A DNA stretch of 64,000 nt from Bacillota bacterium. Lineage in GTDB: Bacteria; Bacillota; Clostridia; Lachnospirales; Anaerotignaceae. Below are positions 26,590 through 35,462 of this stretch, one piece after another; positions within the stretch are counted from its first letter, which is position 1; every line of letters starts with the position of its first letter. Below the pieces are notes generated by a model. That model did not search any database, was not told the origin of the DNA, and saw nothing but the letters and a program-made list of their open reading frames with translations. The stretch is from contig JAHZDZ010000009.1 of NCBI GenBank assembly GCA_019422105.1, forward strand, positions 62,001-126,000. The letters are read 5' to 3'. The position numbers and the translations under genes were made by a program.

Positions 26590-27368
26590 GCGTGAAATCG
26601 CGCGGATTCTGTGTAACCCAGCAAATTTGAAATTTGTTTGGCGCTGCGCTGTACTGCCAGTATAAAGCTGTCCAGCTGCTTGCTGACGCGGAAGGAGGGG
26701 CCGGCAATATTGATAGCTGCAATCATTTGCTTGTCTATATCATAGATTGGTGCAGCAATACACTGTAGATTTTCTTCACATTCCTCCAGATCCAGCGCAT
26801 AACCATTGCGGCGCACTTCGTTAAGGGTTTGCCTGAGAACTTCCGGGTCGGTTATGGTGTTAGCAGTCATTTGTCGCATTTCGTGCAGCCGTTCACAGTA
26901 GGAATTGATAACGGCGTCCGGCTGTGCACTTAAAAGCAGTTTGCCGGTGCTGGTGGCATGGGCCGGCATACGGTTGCCTATGCGTGAGTTACAAACAATG
27001 GATTGCTCGCTTTCGATTTTGTCAACATAAAAAATTTCATCTTCAATCAGCTGTGACAAATGTACGGTTTCCAGAGATTCACGCGCAAGCTGTTCCAGAA
27101 TTGGGCGTGCGACGATCCGCAGCTCATATTTATTCATAACAGAACAGCCCATAAGGATAAAGCGGTTATCAATCAAATATGTTTTTCTCCTGGGATGCTG
27201 TCTGATATAACCGCATTCTATCAGCGTACTGATTTGACGGTGTATGGTGCTGATTGGAAGCTTAAGCGCGTCGGCAATTTCAGACAGCGATTGCTCCCCC
27301 GTTCCGAATGCAAAAAGTTCAAGAATACGCATTGCCCTCGTAATGCTGGTAATTTGATCGTTGGCCAT
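26568..27368 (-). CDS. IclR-family transcriptional regulator
   Basis: 266 residues from the ATG at 27368, placed after GAAAGGA. Residues about 5-65 are the winged helix (RILELFAFGTGEQSLSEIAD, LPISTIHRQISTLIECGYI). Residues 80-250 are the IclR effector domain with H-A-T-S-T-G-K-L-L and the C-E-E-N-L-Q-C-I-A-A-P segment. IclR proteins usually repress catabolic operons and respond to a small acid. The gene diverges from the Ldh/TRAP operon, and a 7-5-7 palindrome near 27708 is a good operator candidate. The arrangement matches YiaJ with yiaK and yiaMNO in E. coli. Confidence 0.9.
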   Translation of the reverse strand: MANDQITSITRAMRILELFAFGTGEQSLSEIADALKLPISTIHRQISTLIECGYIRQHPRRKTYLIDNRFILMGCSVMNKYELRIVARPILEQLARESLETVHLSQLIEDEIFYVDKIESEQSIVCNSRIGNRMPAHATSTGKLLLSAQPDAVINSYCERLHEMRQMTANTITDPEVLRQTLNEVRRNGYALDLEECEENLQCIAAPIYDIDKQMIAAINIAGPSFRVSKQLDSFILAVQRSAKQISNLLGYTESARFHAETKPQK

Positions 27369-27641
27369 GAAAAACATCCTTTCATAAAATGCTGATACAA
27401 TTGAAAACAGACTTTCTTTTGCGTGATAAACAGGTATGGAACCTGTAGTACAATTGATTCCCGATATTCACTGCCCATTTATATTGAAATTGGTTTTAGA
27501 CAAAGAAAAATTTGCCTGGAGTCACATTATGTCAATTTTCTAATTATTTTAGTTTATATCTTTTGTCGTTTGAATGCAAGGATCACTGTCATTTAAAAAA
27601 CAGGAATACAAAATAAATGTATTTTTTTGCAAACAAATGGC

Positions 27642-27670
27642 TTGACAAACTGGAATTTTTATACTACGAT
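27642..27670 (+). promoter_or_regulatory. Promoter of the Ldh/TRAP operon
   Basis: Perfect TTGACA at 27642-27647, 17-base spacer and TACGAT at 27665-27670. The weak -10 box suits a regulated promoter. Confidence 0.6.
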
Positions 27671-27698
27671 ACTTTTAACAGCCAATTTAATGAAAATC

Positions 27699-27717
27699 AT
27701 TTCCGTATAGCGGAAAT
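27699..27717. promoter_or_regulatory. Candidate IclR operator palindrome
   Basis: ATTTCCG and CGGAAAT are perfect inverted copies with a five-base centre, about 30 bases downstream of the -10 box. The shape resembles IclR-family sites of the TGGAAA/TTTCCA type, so binding there would block transcription. Confidence 0.6.
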
Positions 27718-27844
27718 TGAAAAATATTCAAACGCAAAAAAATTGAAGCATAAATAATCGCGGAAGGAGGAGCTCAGCGGTACTTATCTGTATACAGGAG
27801 TGAATGGCAACACAGTAAAGGTTGATGAATGGAGAGGATGAGAT

Positions 27845-28924
27845 TTGAGTAAGGGTTATGTGATGCAGAAGGACGATTTAATTTATTTGAGCAGAAAGAT
27901 ATTTGAAAGTGAAGGTGTGGGGGAAACAGATGCATGCACGGTCGCAGAATCTTTGGTTGAGGCCGATCTGCGGGGGACACGCAGCCACGGGGTTGCCCGC
28001 ATTGAAAATTACATAAAACGTCTTCGGGCCGGCGGAACTGTAGCCAATGTAACCTATGAGGTTGTGAAGGAAACCCCGAGTACTGTCTTGATAGACGCGC
28101 ACAACAGTTTTGGTTCAACAGTATCCCAACACGCTGTCGATATGGTAAGGAAAAAAGCGATGGAGCAAAATATTGCCTTTGGTGTAGTGCGGCAAAGCAA
28201 CCATTTTGGTGCAGGCTCCTACTGGGCGCTCAAACTGGCGGGAGAGGATATGATAGGCTTCAGCGGTTCCAATGTGGAGATGAACATGGTAGCAATCGGT
28301 TCCAGAAAGCCGGTAATTGGAAATAATCCCTTTGCAATTGCTTTTCCGGCGGAAAAGCATACAAATGTCTGTGTGGATATGGCAACAAGTACCGTTGCCT
28401 TCGGTAAGATTCTGGAATACCGTCAGCTGAATAAAAGACTCCCGGACGGTTGGTTTGTCGATGCTGACGGCGAGTATACCAACGACCCGTTTTCGGATGG
28501 CATTGTCGCGCCTTTTGCCGCCCACAAGGGTTTTGGTATAGCCGTAGCGATTGAGGCGATGACGTCTTTGTTGTCAGAAGGAGCTTTTGGTGACAAAATC
28601 GGTTCCATGTATAACAAGCTTGACGAGCCCAATGCCCTGAGTCATTATTTCGGCGCCATACGCATCAGCGCTTTCAGGGATCCTACGGGTTTCCGAAGGG
28701 ATGTGGATGATTTTATTGAAAATATCAAAAGAGCTCCGCGCAAAAACGGCGTGGATGAATTATATTATCCCGGAGAGCTTGAGGAGCGCAGCCGTATCAA
28801 GTCCGAAAAAAACGGTATCGTGCTGACGGAAAGTCTTGCGGATGAACTGATACAACTGGCAAAGGAGGCGAAGATAGAAGACAATTTGATTGCTGCGGTA
28901 AAGGCAAACCCTGTGGATCTGTAA
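27845..28924 (+). CDS. Ldh family (malate/L-lactate dehydrogenase-type) NAD(P)-dependent oxidoreductase
   Basis: 359 residues from the TTG at 27845, behind GGAGAGG; ATG at 27863 is an alternative. Family marks are SHGVARIENYI with its conserved histidine, NHFGAGSYWA with the catalytic histidine, GNNPFAIAFP, and AHKGFGIA. The family includes sulfolactate, ureidoglycolate and delta1-piperideine-2-carboxylate enzymes and 2,3-diketo-L-gulonate reductase (YiaK). Next to an IclR regulator and a TRAP importer, the YiaK-like role of reducing an imported 2-keto acid, or oxidising a 2-hydroxy acid, is favoured. The exact substrate is unknown. Confidence 0.88.
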   Translation: MSKGYVMQKDDLIYLSRKIFESEGVGETDACTVAESLVEADLRGTRSHGVARIENYIKRLRAGGTVANVTYEVVKETPSTVLIDAHNSFGSTVSQHAVDMVRKKAMEQNIAFGVVRQSNHFGAGSYWALKLAGEDMIGFSGSNVEMNMVAIGSRKPVIGNNPFAIAFPAEKHTNVCVDMATSTVAFGKILEYRQLNKRLPDGWFVDADGEYTNDPFSDGIVAPFAAHKGFGIAVAIEAMTSLLSEGAFGDKIGSMYNKLDEPNALSHYFGAIRISAFRDPTGFRRDVDDFIENIKRAPRKNGVDELYYPGELEERSRIKSEKNGIVLTESLADELIQLAKEAKIEDNLIAAVKANPVDL

Positions 28925-29024
28925 GCCCGAAATGGGAAGAAGGGAGTTTCACAGGTATAAACGGAAGGATTTAAAAGCAGGTAACCAAAACAGAGGCACA
29001 CAAAAAGAACAGGAGGAACGATTT

Positions 29025-30125
29025 ATGAAATTAAAATGTATGAAAAAGATTTCTTTCATGTTAACGCTGGTTCTTTTGGCTTCCAGTCTCAGCGCATGCA
29101 GCAGCTCCAAAGAAGGCGCTGAACAGACGCCCGGGTCATCTGAAAGCGGGAATTCATCCTCCGGTGAGACAACCGGAGAAAAGGTAGTATGGAAGCTTTC
29201 TCATGACGCTGCGCCCGGTCAGGCTATAGATTTGGGTGCAAACAAGCTGGCAGAGCTTGTAAAGGAGAGAACGGAGGGGCGTCTTGAAATTGAGGTATTC
29301 CCCAATAACCTATTAGGACCTTCTCATTCCACCCGTGAAATGATTGTGGACGGAAGCATCCAGATGGTAGCCATGGGCGGCGGTTTCCTCACACCTTATA
29401 ACGGTGTTATGGATTTGTATGCGATGTTGTATAACGTGGACAGCCGTGAGGAGCTGATGTACCTTGTCAAAGGGGACTGGGGCAAAAAATGGCTGGACGA
29501 GCCTTTCCTCCAAAATCAGGGCCTTCGTCTGATTGACCACTGGCCCCAGGCAAACCGTGAATTGATTTCCACCAAGCCTGTGCGCTCCAAAGCGGATTTG
29601 GCAGGGCTTAAGATTCGTGTTCCGGCGGGCATGCCCCTTTGGGAGGCCTCCTGGTCGGCCTTGGGCGCTATGTCCCTGTCTTTGGCACTTGAGGACGCAT
29701 TCACAGGTATGCAGCAGGGTGTTGTCGATGCGGTTGAGCTGCCTATTGACTACCTATATTCCGGCCGCTTTATGGAGGAGGCCAAATATCTGACCATTAC
29801 GGACCACCAGATTTTTACAGAGCTATTGATTGTCAACGATGCCGCATTCCAGGCACTTTCTGCGGAGGATCAGCAGATACTGCTTGAGGCGGTGGAGGAG
29901 GCCGGCGTGTACGCCACGGAGCAGGTAGACGCTGGTATTGACGCAATGCTTGACGAGATGGTAAACGAATACGGCGTAGAGGTTATTACGCTGACGGATG
30001 ATGAGCGCAAGGAGTTCAGCGACGCTATTGCACCTTTGTATAATACCTATATGGAAAACTGGGGACAGGATGCCTATGATGATTATCTGAAGGCCAGAGA
30101 GGAATTTAAGAAACTGAACCAGTAG
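29025..30125 (+). CDS. dctP: TRAP transporter solute-binding lipoprotein (DctP family)
   Basis: 366 residues from the ATG at 29025 behind AGGAGGAACG; the frame is open upstream but that part is not protein-like. A lipoprotein signal ends in SLSAC with C25. The DctP fold is shown by WKLSHDAAPGQAIDLGA, the KLAELVKERTEGRLEIEVFPN segment and the selectivity-helix region with LAGLKIRVPAGMP, whose arginine normally binds the substrate carboxylate. It captures an organic acid outside the cell for the DctQM permease that follows. Confidence 0.92.
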   Translation: MKLKCMKKISFMLTLVLLASSLSACSSSKEGAEQTPGSSESGNSSSGETTGEKVVWKLSHDAAPGQAIDLGANKLAELVKERTEGRLEIEVFPNNLLGPSHSTREMIVDGSIQMVAMGGGFLTPYNGVMDLYAMLYNVDSREELMYLVKGDWGKKWLDEPFLQNQGLRLIDHWPQANRELISTKPVRSKADLAGLKIRVPAGMPLWEASWSALGAMSLSLALEDAFTGMQQGVVDAVELPIDYLYSGRFMEEAKYLTITDHQIFTELLIVNDAAFQALSAEDQQILLEAVEEAGVYATEQVDAGIDAMLDEMVNEYGVEVITLTDDERKEFSDAIAPLYNTYMENWGQDAYDDYLKAREEFKKLNQ

Positions 30126-30161
30126 GCCGTTTTCAGAAGGGGGAAAGAAGAAGGTGCAGCT

Positions 30162-30677
30162 ATGAAAATCATACAAAAAATTGATCAGGTGATCATCAAA
30201 ATTATCGCCGCCCTGCTGACAGTCTCGGTTGCGGCAATGGTTCTGTTTACGGCATGGCAGGTGCTTTGCAGATATGTTCTTTATATATCAGTGCCGTATG
30301 CGGAGGAATTCGCCCGTCTGGCAATTGTCTGGTGTATCTATTTCGGCGCGGCTTTGGCGGTGCGCTTTCGGGAGCATATGAATGTAGTGGCCCTAGTCGG
30401 CGTATTGCCGGATATTATACAGCTTGCGTTAAAGGTGATAACCAATGGGCTGATTGTGTTTTTGGCATATGTAATGGTGCGATACGGTATCGCGCATGTG
30501 CAGTTTACGGCAAATGATGTCACCACAAGTCTTGGATACCACCGCAATCTGTTTTACTATCCGGCGCCAATGGCAGGTGGTTTGATAGGTGTTTACAGTA
30601 TTGCAAATATAATTGCTGATATTGGCGATTTTATCAGGCAGAAAAATAGAAAAACCGGCGAAATGCCGGATGTGTGA
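30162..30677 (+). CDS. dctQ: TRAP transporter small permease (DctQ family)
   Basis: 171 residues with four hydrophobic segments. DctQ marks include the W-Q-V-L-C-R-Y-V-L motif after the first helix, Y-A-E-E-F-A-R in the second segment, and A-V-R-F-R-E-H after it. It forms the membrane complex with DctM. It lies 36 bases after dctP and 18 before dctM. Confidence 0.92.
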   Translation: MKIIQKIDQVIIKIIAALLTVSVAAMVLFTAWQVLCRYVLYISVPYAEEFARLAIVWCIYFGAALAVRFREHMNVVALVGVLPDIIQLALKVITNGLIVFLAYVMVRYGIAHVQFTANDVTTSLGYHRNLFYYPAPMAGGLIGVYSIANIIADIGDFIRQKNRKTGEMPDV

Positions 30678-30695
30678 AGGGGTGAGTGAGCGCAT

Positions 30696-31970
30696 ATGGA
30701 TATGTTTATTATTATTGCCATGTTTGTCCTGGTACTTTTGGGGATGCCCATTACCTTCGCGCTGGGATTTTCCAGTCTGGCATTTTTTTTGACACACGAT
30801 CTGTCGCTGATGACCTTTGTGCAGAAAATGTCCATCAGTATTGATTCTTTCCCGCTGCTGGCGCTGCCGTTTTTTATACTGGCCGGCAACCTTATGAACA
30901 GCGGCGGCGTAACGACAAGGCTTTTTGACTGTATCAACAATATGATGGGAAAAATCAGGGGCGGACTTGCTTATGTGTGTATTTTGACAAGCGTTGTGTT
31001 TTCCGCTATGTCAGGCTCATCCCTGGCGAATGCCGCGGGTCTTGGAACGCTTCAGATTAAGGCGATGGAGGAGCAGGGCTACGAAAAGGAATTCAGCGCG
31101 AGCCTGGTGGCCTCGGCTGCTATTTTGGGACCGATTATACCGCCAAGCGTCATTATGATTATTTACGGCGTTACCGCCGGGGTATCTATCAGAGATATGT
31201 TTATGGGCGGCGTTATTCCGGGTCTTATTTTCAGCCTTATGCTTGCCGTTATGTGCTGGCGCTTTGCTAAAAAGTTCAATTTTCCGCGGGGAGAAAAATT
31301 TAATGCAAAAAAGGCGTTCAAATCGCTGATCAATGCTTTCTGGGCTCTTTTGGTTCCCGTCATTATTTTAGGTGGCGTTTTCAGCGGTGTTTTCACTGCC
31401 ACGGAATCCGGTGCCATAGCTGCTCTTTATGCCATGATTATTGGATTGTTTGTCTACAGAACCATGACCTGGAGAGATCTCTTGAGGGTGCTGTATGAAA
31501 CGGGAAAGACAACCGGCACGATACTGATGATTACGGCTACAGGCTCTCTGTTTGGATTCTGTCTCACCTTTTCACAGGTACCTCAAACCCTTGCTGCCGT
31601 TCTTGGCACGGCTGTCACAAGCAAGGCGCTGCTTCTTGTAATCTTTATGCTGGTTTATCTTTTTCTGGGCTGTATCATGGACGGCGGAGCCAGTGTTATC
31701 ACAACAGTTCCGATTTTCGTACCTCTTTGCAACGCCTTTGGCATAGACCTTGTGTTTTTTGGCGTATTTATCGGAATTCTCATGTCAATCGGAACAGTTA
31801 CGCCTCCTGTGGGCACGGCCATGTTTGTTCTTTGCCGCAATACGGGAATGACCATTGAGCGGTTTGCGAAAAAAATGATACCTTTTTATATCGCTATGGC
31901 AATTTTTGTGCTGCTGCTCATTGCCTTTCCGCAACTGATTACCTTTCTTCCAAACGCTTTAAAGGGTTGA
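30696..31970 (+). CDS. dctM: TRAP transporter large permease (DctM family)
   Basis: 424 residues and about 11-12 hydrophobic segments. Family motifs include GMPITFALGFSSL, LPFFILAGNLMN, the hairpin SGSSLANAAGLGT, LGPIIPPSVIMI and a late GTVTPPVGTAMFV. This is the sodium-driven elevator subunit of the TRAP importer. Together with dctP and dctQ it supplies a complete acid uptake system for the adjacent enzymes. Confidence 0.93.
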   Translation: MDMFIIIAMFVLVLLGMPITFALGFSSLAFFLTHDLSLMTFVQKMSISIDSFPLLALPFFILAGNLMNSGGVTTRLFDCINNMMGKIRGGLAYVCILTSVVFSAMSGSSLANAAGLGTLQIKAMEEQGYEKEFSASLVASAAILGPIIPPSVIMIIYGVTAGVSIRDMFMGGVIPGLIFSLMLAVMCWRFAKKFNFPRGEKFNAKKAFKSLINAFWALLVPVIILGGVFSGVFTATESGAIAALYAMIIGLFVYRTMTWRDLLRVLYETGKTTGTILMITATGSLFGFCLTFSQVPQTLAAVLGTAVTSKALLLVIFMLVYLFLGCIMDGGASVITTVPIFVPLCNAFGIDLVFFGVFIGILMSIGTVTPPVGTAMFVLCRNTGMTIERFAKKMIPFYIAMAIFVLLLIAFPQLITFLPNALKG

Positions 31971-32058
31971 GGAAGGGCATTGGGGATAGTGTATGGGCAA
32001 ATGATTTTAAAATGATTTTACTATATGGGGGAATGAAATAAGAAAAGGGGGCTTGATT

Positions 32059-33018
32059 TTGAATTATCTCATTACAGGCGGCTGTGGTTTTATCGGCAGC
32101 CATATACTGCGTCAGTTAAAAATGCAGGGACACAATCCAATCGCCTATGACATTCAACCGGATAAGACCTCTATCGAGCAGGTGTTGACTCCGGAGGAGA
32201 TCAGTCAAATTACCATTATACAGGGGGATCTGGACAGTAAGGAGAGGCTTGCCCATATTATGCGGGAGCAAAAAATAGATGTCGTTATCCATCTGGCGTC
32301 TTTGCTGGGACAGGCCGGAGAGGATAATCCGGAGGCGGCGGTGCGCGTCAACATTATAGGCACTATCCATGTATTTGAGGCAGCTTTGGAGGTGGGGATT
32401 AAGCGGGTGGTGTGGGCCAGCTCTCAGACCGTTTTCGGGCCGGAGGAGTTTTACCGCAGCCTTTACCACTGTGATCTGGTGCCTAACGATGCCCTTCCAA
32501 AGCCGGGGTGGGTCTATGGTGCGACAAAAGCCTTTGATGAGTTTTTAGCAGAGATGTATTATAACCGATACGGTCTGGAAACCATCGGCCTGCGCTATTG
32601 TATTGTCTTTGGAATTGCACGTATGCGCGGCCTGGCTCAGTTTGCCGCAAATCTCATCAACAGGCCCGCTATGGGACTTTCGGGTGAGGTGGAGGGCGGA
32701 GATACCGCTCCCTGCTGGATATATGTGGAGGATGCGGCGCGGGCGGCTGTCGCTGCCAGCCAGTGCAAAAACCCGACGACAAGAAACTTTATTATCGGCG
32801 GAGACATTACACCGATTACACAGGTGCGGGATTATGTTTTAAAGCTGCTGCCCGGCGCCGAGATTACGCTGAAGCCGGGTGTTTTCCCTTCTGCGTATAA
32901 TCTGGATGTAAGTGCGGCTGAAAAAGAGCTTGGATTTCAGTGTAAATATACCGTTTTTGAGGGGGTCAGGGAAACAATCAATCTGATACGCAAGAAGAAT
33001 AACCTGCCGCCTGTTTAG
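32059..33018 (+). CDS. NAD-dependent epimerase/dehydratase (extended SDR)
   Basis: 319 residues. The TTG at 32059 is eight bases after AAAAGGGGG and places the Rossmann motif at the very start, as usual: YLITGGCGFIGSH. Other marks are VVIHLASLLG, the serine in WASSQTVFG, and Y153-G-A-T-K157. Extended SDR enzymes of this size act on nucleotide sugars or on sugar acids; L-threonine 3-dehydrogenase and uronate dehydrogenase are relatives. In this operon, oxidation or epimerisation of a sugar-acid intermediate is more likely than cell-wall sugar synthesis, but that is inference. Confidence 0.85.
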   Translation: MNYLITGGCGFIGSHILRQLKMQGHNPIAYDIQPDKTSIEQVLTPEEISQITIIQGDLDSKERLAHIMREQKIDVVIHLASLLGQAGEDNPEAAVRVNIIGTIHVFEAALEVGIKRVVWASSQTVFGPEEFYRSLYHCDLVPNDALPKPGWVYGATKAFDEFLAEMYYNRYGLETIGLRYCIVFGIARMRGLAQFAANLINRPAMGLSGEVEGGDTAPCWIYVEDAARAAVAASQCKNPTTRNFIIGGDITPITQVRDYVLKLLPGAEITLKPGVFPSAYNLDVSAAEKELGFQCKYTVFEGVRETINLIRKKNNLPPV

Positions 33019-33147
33019 AAGTAATAGAATGGTGGGCTGCCGTTTCGGGTGGGCTTGCCGCTAGTTATAAATTCTGTTGGTTTGTTCAAGGGCAGAAAAT
33101 AGGAATGAAAAAATACACAGGGTGTAATTACGAGAGGAGAATGAAAT

Positions 33148-33945
33148 ATGAAGGACCCAAAAAGAATGTTTGGCAGATTCAGCTTAAATGTAAACAGCGG
33201 CATTAATCCGCCGTATTCACCGGCTTTTCCGCCTGAGGGGGAATGCGCGGTCAGAACTCTTGAGGTGATGACGCGGGTTGATCCCAAAAAGATTGCCTCT
33301 TTGCTTGCAACAGGTGATGTGCCTTCCCCTTTTGAGATGGTTAATGACCGCGTTGCATTCCGTTTTATGGTGTCTCCGGGGCATACGATGGCTTATCATA
33401 CAGACAGAATGTTTGATTTGATGGTTACAATTCCTGTCCGTTATGAGGATTACTTTACACAGACCCACATTTATATGTACTGCAGTGATCCGATGGGATT
33501 GGCAAGCGGCAGGGAATCCTATGGTTATACAAAAAAAGACTGCACCACCTTTACTTTTGACGAGGCTGCGGACGGCTCCATTACCGGATCGTGTACCCGC
33601 CGAAGCTTTCCAATTGCTGATTTCAGCTTCACCCCTGACCCGTCGGCGCCGGTTGTGCGTCTTGTAGACGGAGAGGAGCAGCCCGCCGGTGAGATACATG
33701 TACGCCGTCTGCCTCACCCGGAGAAGCTTGCAACGGCCTATGCTGATATTGTTTACCGCCGTCCGAAAATTGCCTATTCCGATCCAATACCCGGACGTGT
33801 CAAGATGAATCTTTATGGTTCGGAATATGATCCAATCGCAGATTTAGAGCCTGAGATTCTGTCCGCGCAATTTATGACGACAGACGTTTACGGCGGCGGC
33901 TTTGCGGTAGAGGACAGAAAGCTTGTAAAACGCCTTGTTCCTTGA
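33148..33945 (+). CDS. Acetoacetate decarboxylase-family protein
   Basis: 265 residues of the acetoacetate decarboxylase superfamily. The signature G121-R-E ... Y-G-Y-T-K-K (K129-K130) is kept, so the Schiff-base lysine is probably present and the protein can be a true decarboxylase or a related aldolase/dehydratase. Members act on 3-keto or 2-keto acids. The RBS is GAGGAG. It lies between the epimerase and the HMGL-like enzyme, consistent with processing a keto acid made by the Ldh-type dehydrogenase. Confidence 0.82.
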   Translation: MKDPKRMFGRFSLNVNSGINPPYSPAFPPEGECAVRTLEVMTRVDPKKIASLLATGDVPSPFEMVNDRVAFRFMVSPGHTMAYHTDRMFDLMVTIPVRYEDYFTQTHIYMYCSDPMGLASGRESYGYTKKDCTTFTFDEAADGSITGSCTRRSFPIADFSFTPDPSAPVVRLVDGEEQPAGEIHVRRLPHPEKLATAYADIVYRRPKIAYSDPIPGRVKMNLYGSEYDPIADLEPEILSAQFMTTDVYGGGFAVEDRKLVKRLVP

Positions 33946-34181
33946 GGAAAAATGAGCGGGGCCGCATTTTTTGGCAGCAGAGAGAAAATAACCAAAAAGC
34001 CTTATCAGGGATAATAGACTGCATGACGGAGAAGGGGCAGGAGAGAGGAACGGGCGGTTTTGCTCATGCCCTTTCCCGTCTATAATAATGATTTACTGTA
34101 GAATGAGGCACTATGCTATGGGCGGGAATTTTGGACAGAAATAATTGATAATTGCTTTGTGACTGGAAAGGGGACAATTTT

Positions 34182-35462
34182 ATGAGCGACAAGGAATATT
34201 TTTCTCAAATGGAGGAGGTTCCTGATTATGATATGACGGAGCCATTTTATAAAGAGGACATTAAATGGACCAGCAGGCATAATTTTGAGCTTGAAAAGAA
34301 GCATATTGACAGTGTTGTCATTCACGATGTAACTTTGAGAGACGGTGACCAGACGCCGGGTACGGCCTTTTTGGAGGATGAGAGGGTAAGAATAGCGGAT
34401 GCACTGTCTGAAATGAGGGTTCCGCGCATTGAGGCGGGTATGCCTACCGTGTCCAAGGCGGTGGAGAATGCTATGAGAAGGATGGTGGCCCGAAAATATC
34501 CGGTCAGCAAGATATATGGTTTTGCCAGAGCTGTTATGAGCGACATTGATCTGTGTATTGATATTGGCTGTGATGGTATTATAGTAGAATACTGTGTAAA
34601 TCCTATCATTATTAAATATGCTTACGGAAAAGCACCCAAAGGTGTTGTTGAGAATTTGATAAATGCGATTCGATATGCCAAAGAAAAAGGCGTCAAGGAC
34701 GTTGCGTTTATGGGCTGGGACTGGTTCCGCACTCCCATTAAGTTTACAAAAAGCCTGATAGGTGAAATCTATGAGAAGGCGCCGCTGGATGGATTGGTTA
34801 TTGTGGACACCTACGGCTGCGCCACACCGGATGCGGTGGAGGAAATGTTCAGACTGTTCAAGGAGTGGTTTCCGGGGCTTCGCCTTGAATTTCACGGACA
34901 TACAGATAACGGATGCGGCGTTGCAAACTGTCTGGCTGCTTTATGGGGCGGCGCGGAGGTCATTCATACGGCGATAAACGGTTTGGGCGAGCGCTGCGGA
35001 AACGTACCTACAGAGGAGTTTGTGCTGACGGCACAAATGCATAAGGGAATTCAAACCGGAGTGAATCTAGAAAAGATTGCACCGGCCTGTTCTGTTGTTT
35101 CCGCCATCAGCGGCTTTCCGTTTGCACCAAATAAGCCGGTTATGGGAAGCAGACAGGTACAAATGGAGTCAGGCGTTTCCATGGATATTGAGTATAAGCT
35201 CAACCAGGCCGATTGCCATGTCACAAACACCTATATTACCGTGAGCCCCAGTGTGGTCGGCCGCCGGGAGGAGGTACACCCTGTGCTTGGCAAGAGCTGC
35301 GGTAAAAACTCTATCCGTCTGATTTTGGATAAGTATCATATATCTGTGTCAAATGAAGAAATTGAGAAAATTCTGGCTATGGTAAAGGAAGAGGCCTATG
35401 TGACCAAGGGAATGGTCTCGGAGGATATGCTGCTGGAATTTGTGAGTAAAGTAACGCAGTAG
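34182..35462 (+). CDS. HMGL-like (isopropylmalate/homocitrate synthase-type) enzyme
   Basis: 426 residues from the ATG at 34182 behind AAAGGGG. The TIM barrel of the DRE-TIM family is shown by VTLRDGDQTPG (residues 50-60), H238-G-H-T-D-N-G with metal-binding histidines, and GLGERCGN. The C-terminal 100 residues, after the barrel, look like the two small helices plus a short tail, without the long leucine-regulatory domain of LeuA. The family joins or splits acyl-CoA and 2-keto acids. In this cluster a lyase or aldolase direction is attractive. A TATAAT at 34081 may give it its own promoter. Confidence 0.83.
   Translation: MSDKEYFSQMEEVPDYDMTEPFYKEDIKWTSRHNFELEKKHIDSVVIHDVTLRDGDQTPGTAFLEDERVRIADALSEMRVPRIEAGMPTVSKAVENAMRRMVARKYPVSKIYGFARAVMSDIDLCIDIGCDGIIVEYCVNPIIIKYAYGKAPKGVVENLINAIRYAKEKGVKDVAFMGWDWFRTPIKFTKSLIGEIYEKAPLDGLVIVDTYGCATPDAVEEMFRLFKEWFPGLRLEFHGHTDNGCGVANCLAALWGGAEVIHTAINGLGERCGNVPTEEFVLTAQMHKGIQTGVNLEKIAPACSVVSAISGFPFAPNKPVMGSRQVQMESGVSMDIEYKLNQADCHVTNTYITVSPSVVGRREEVHPVLGKSCGKNSIRLILDKYHISVSNEEIEKILAMVKEEAYVTKGMVSEDMLLEFVSKVTQ

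Larger units (their letters stand above)
27369..27844. other. Divergent regulatory region between the IclR and Ldh genes
   Basis: 475 bases holding the promoter and operator described separately. The stretch 27732-27844 is a leader with an AAGGAGGAG motif at about 27764 that is not followed by a usable start codon nearby. No gene is seen. Confidence 0.6.

Noticed and set aside
34116..34901. 261-codon minus-strand ORF
   Set aside because: Antisense shadow of the HMGL-like gene.
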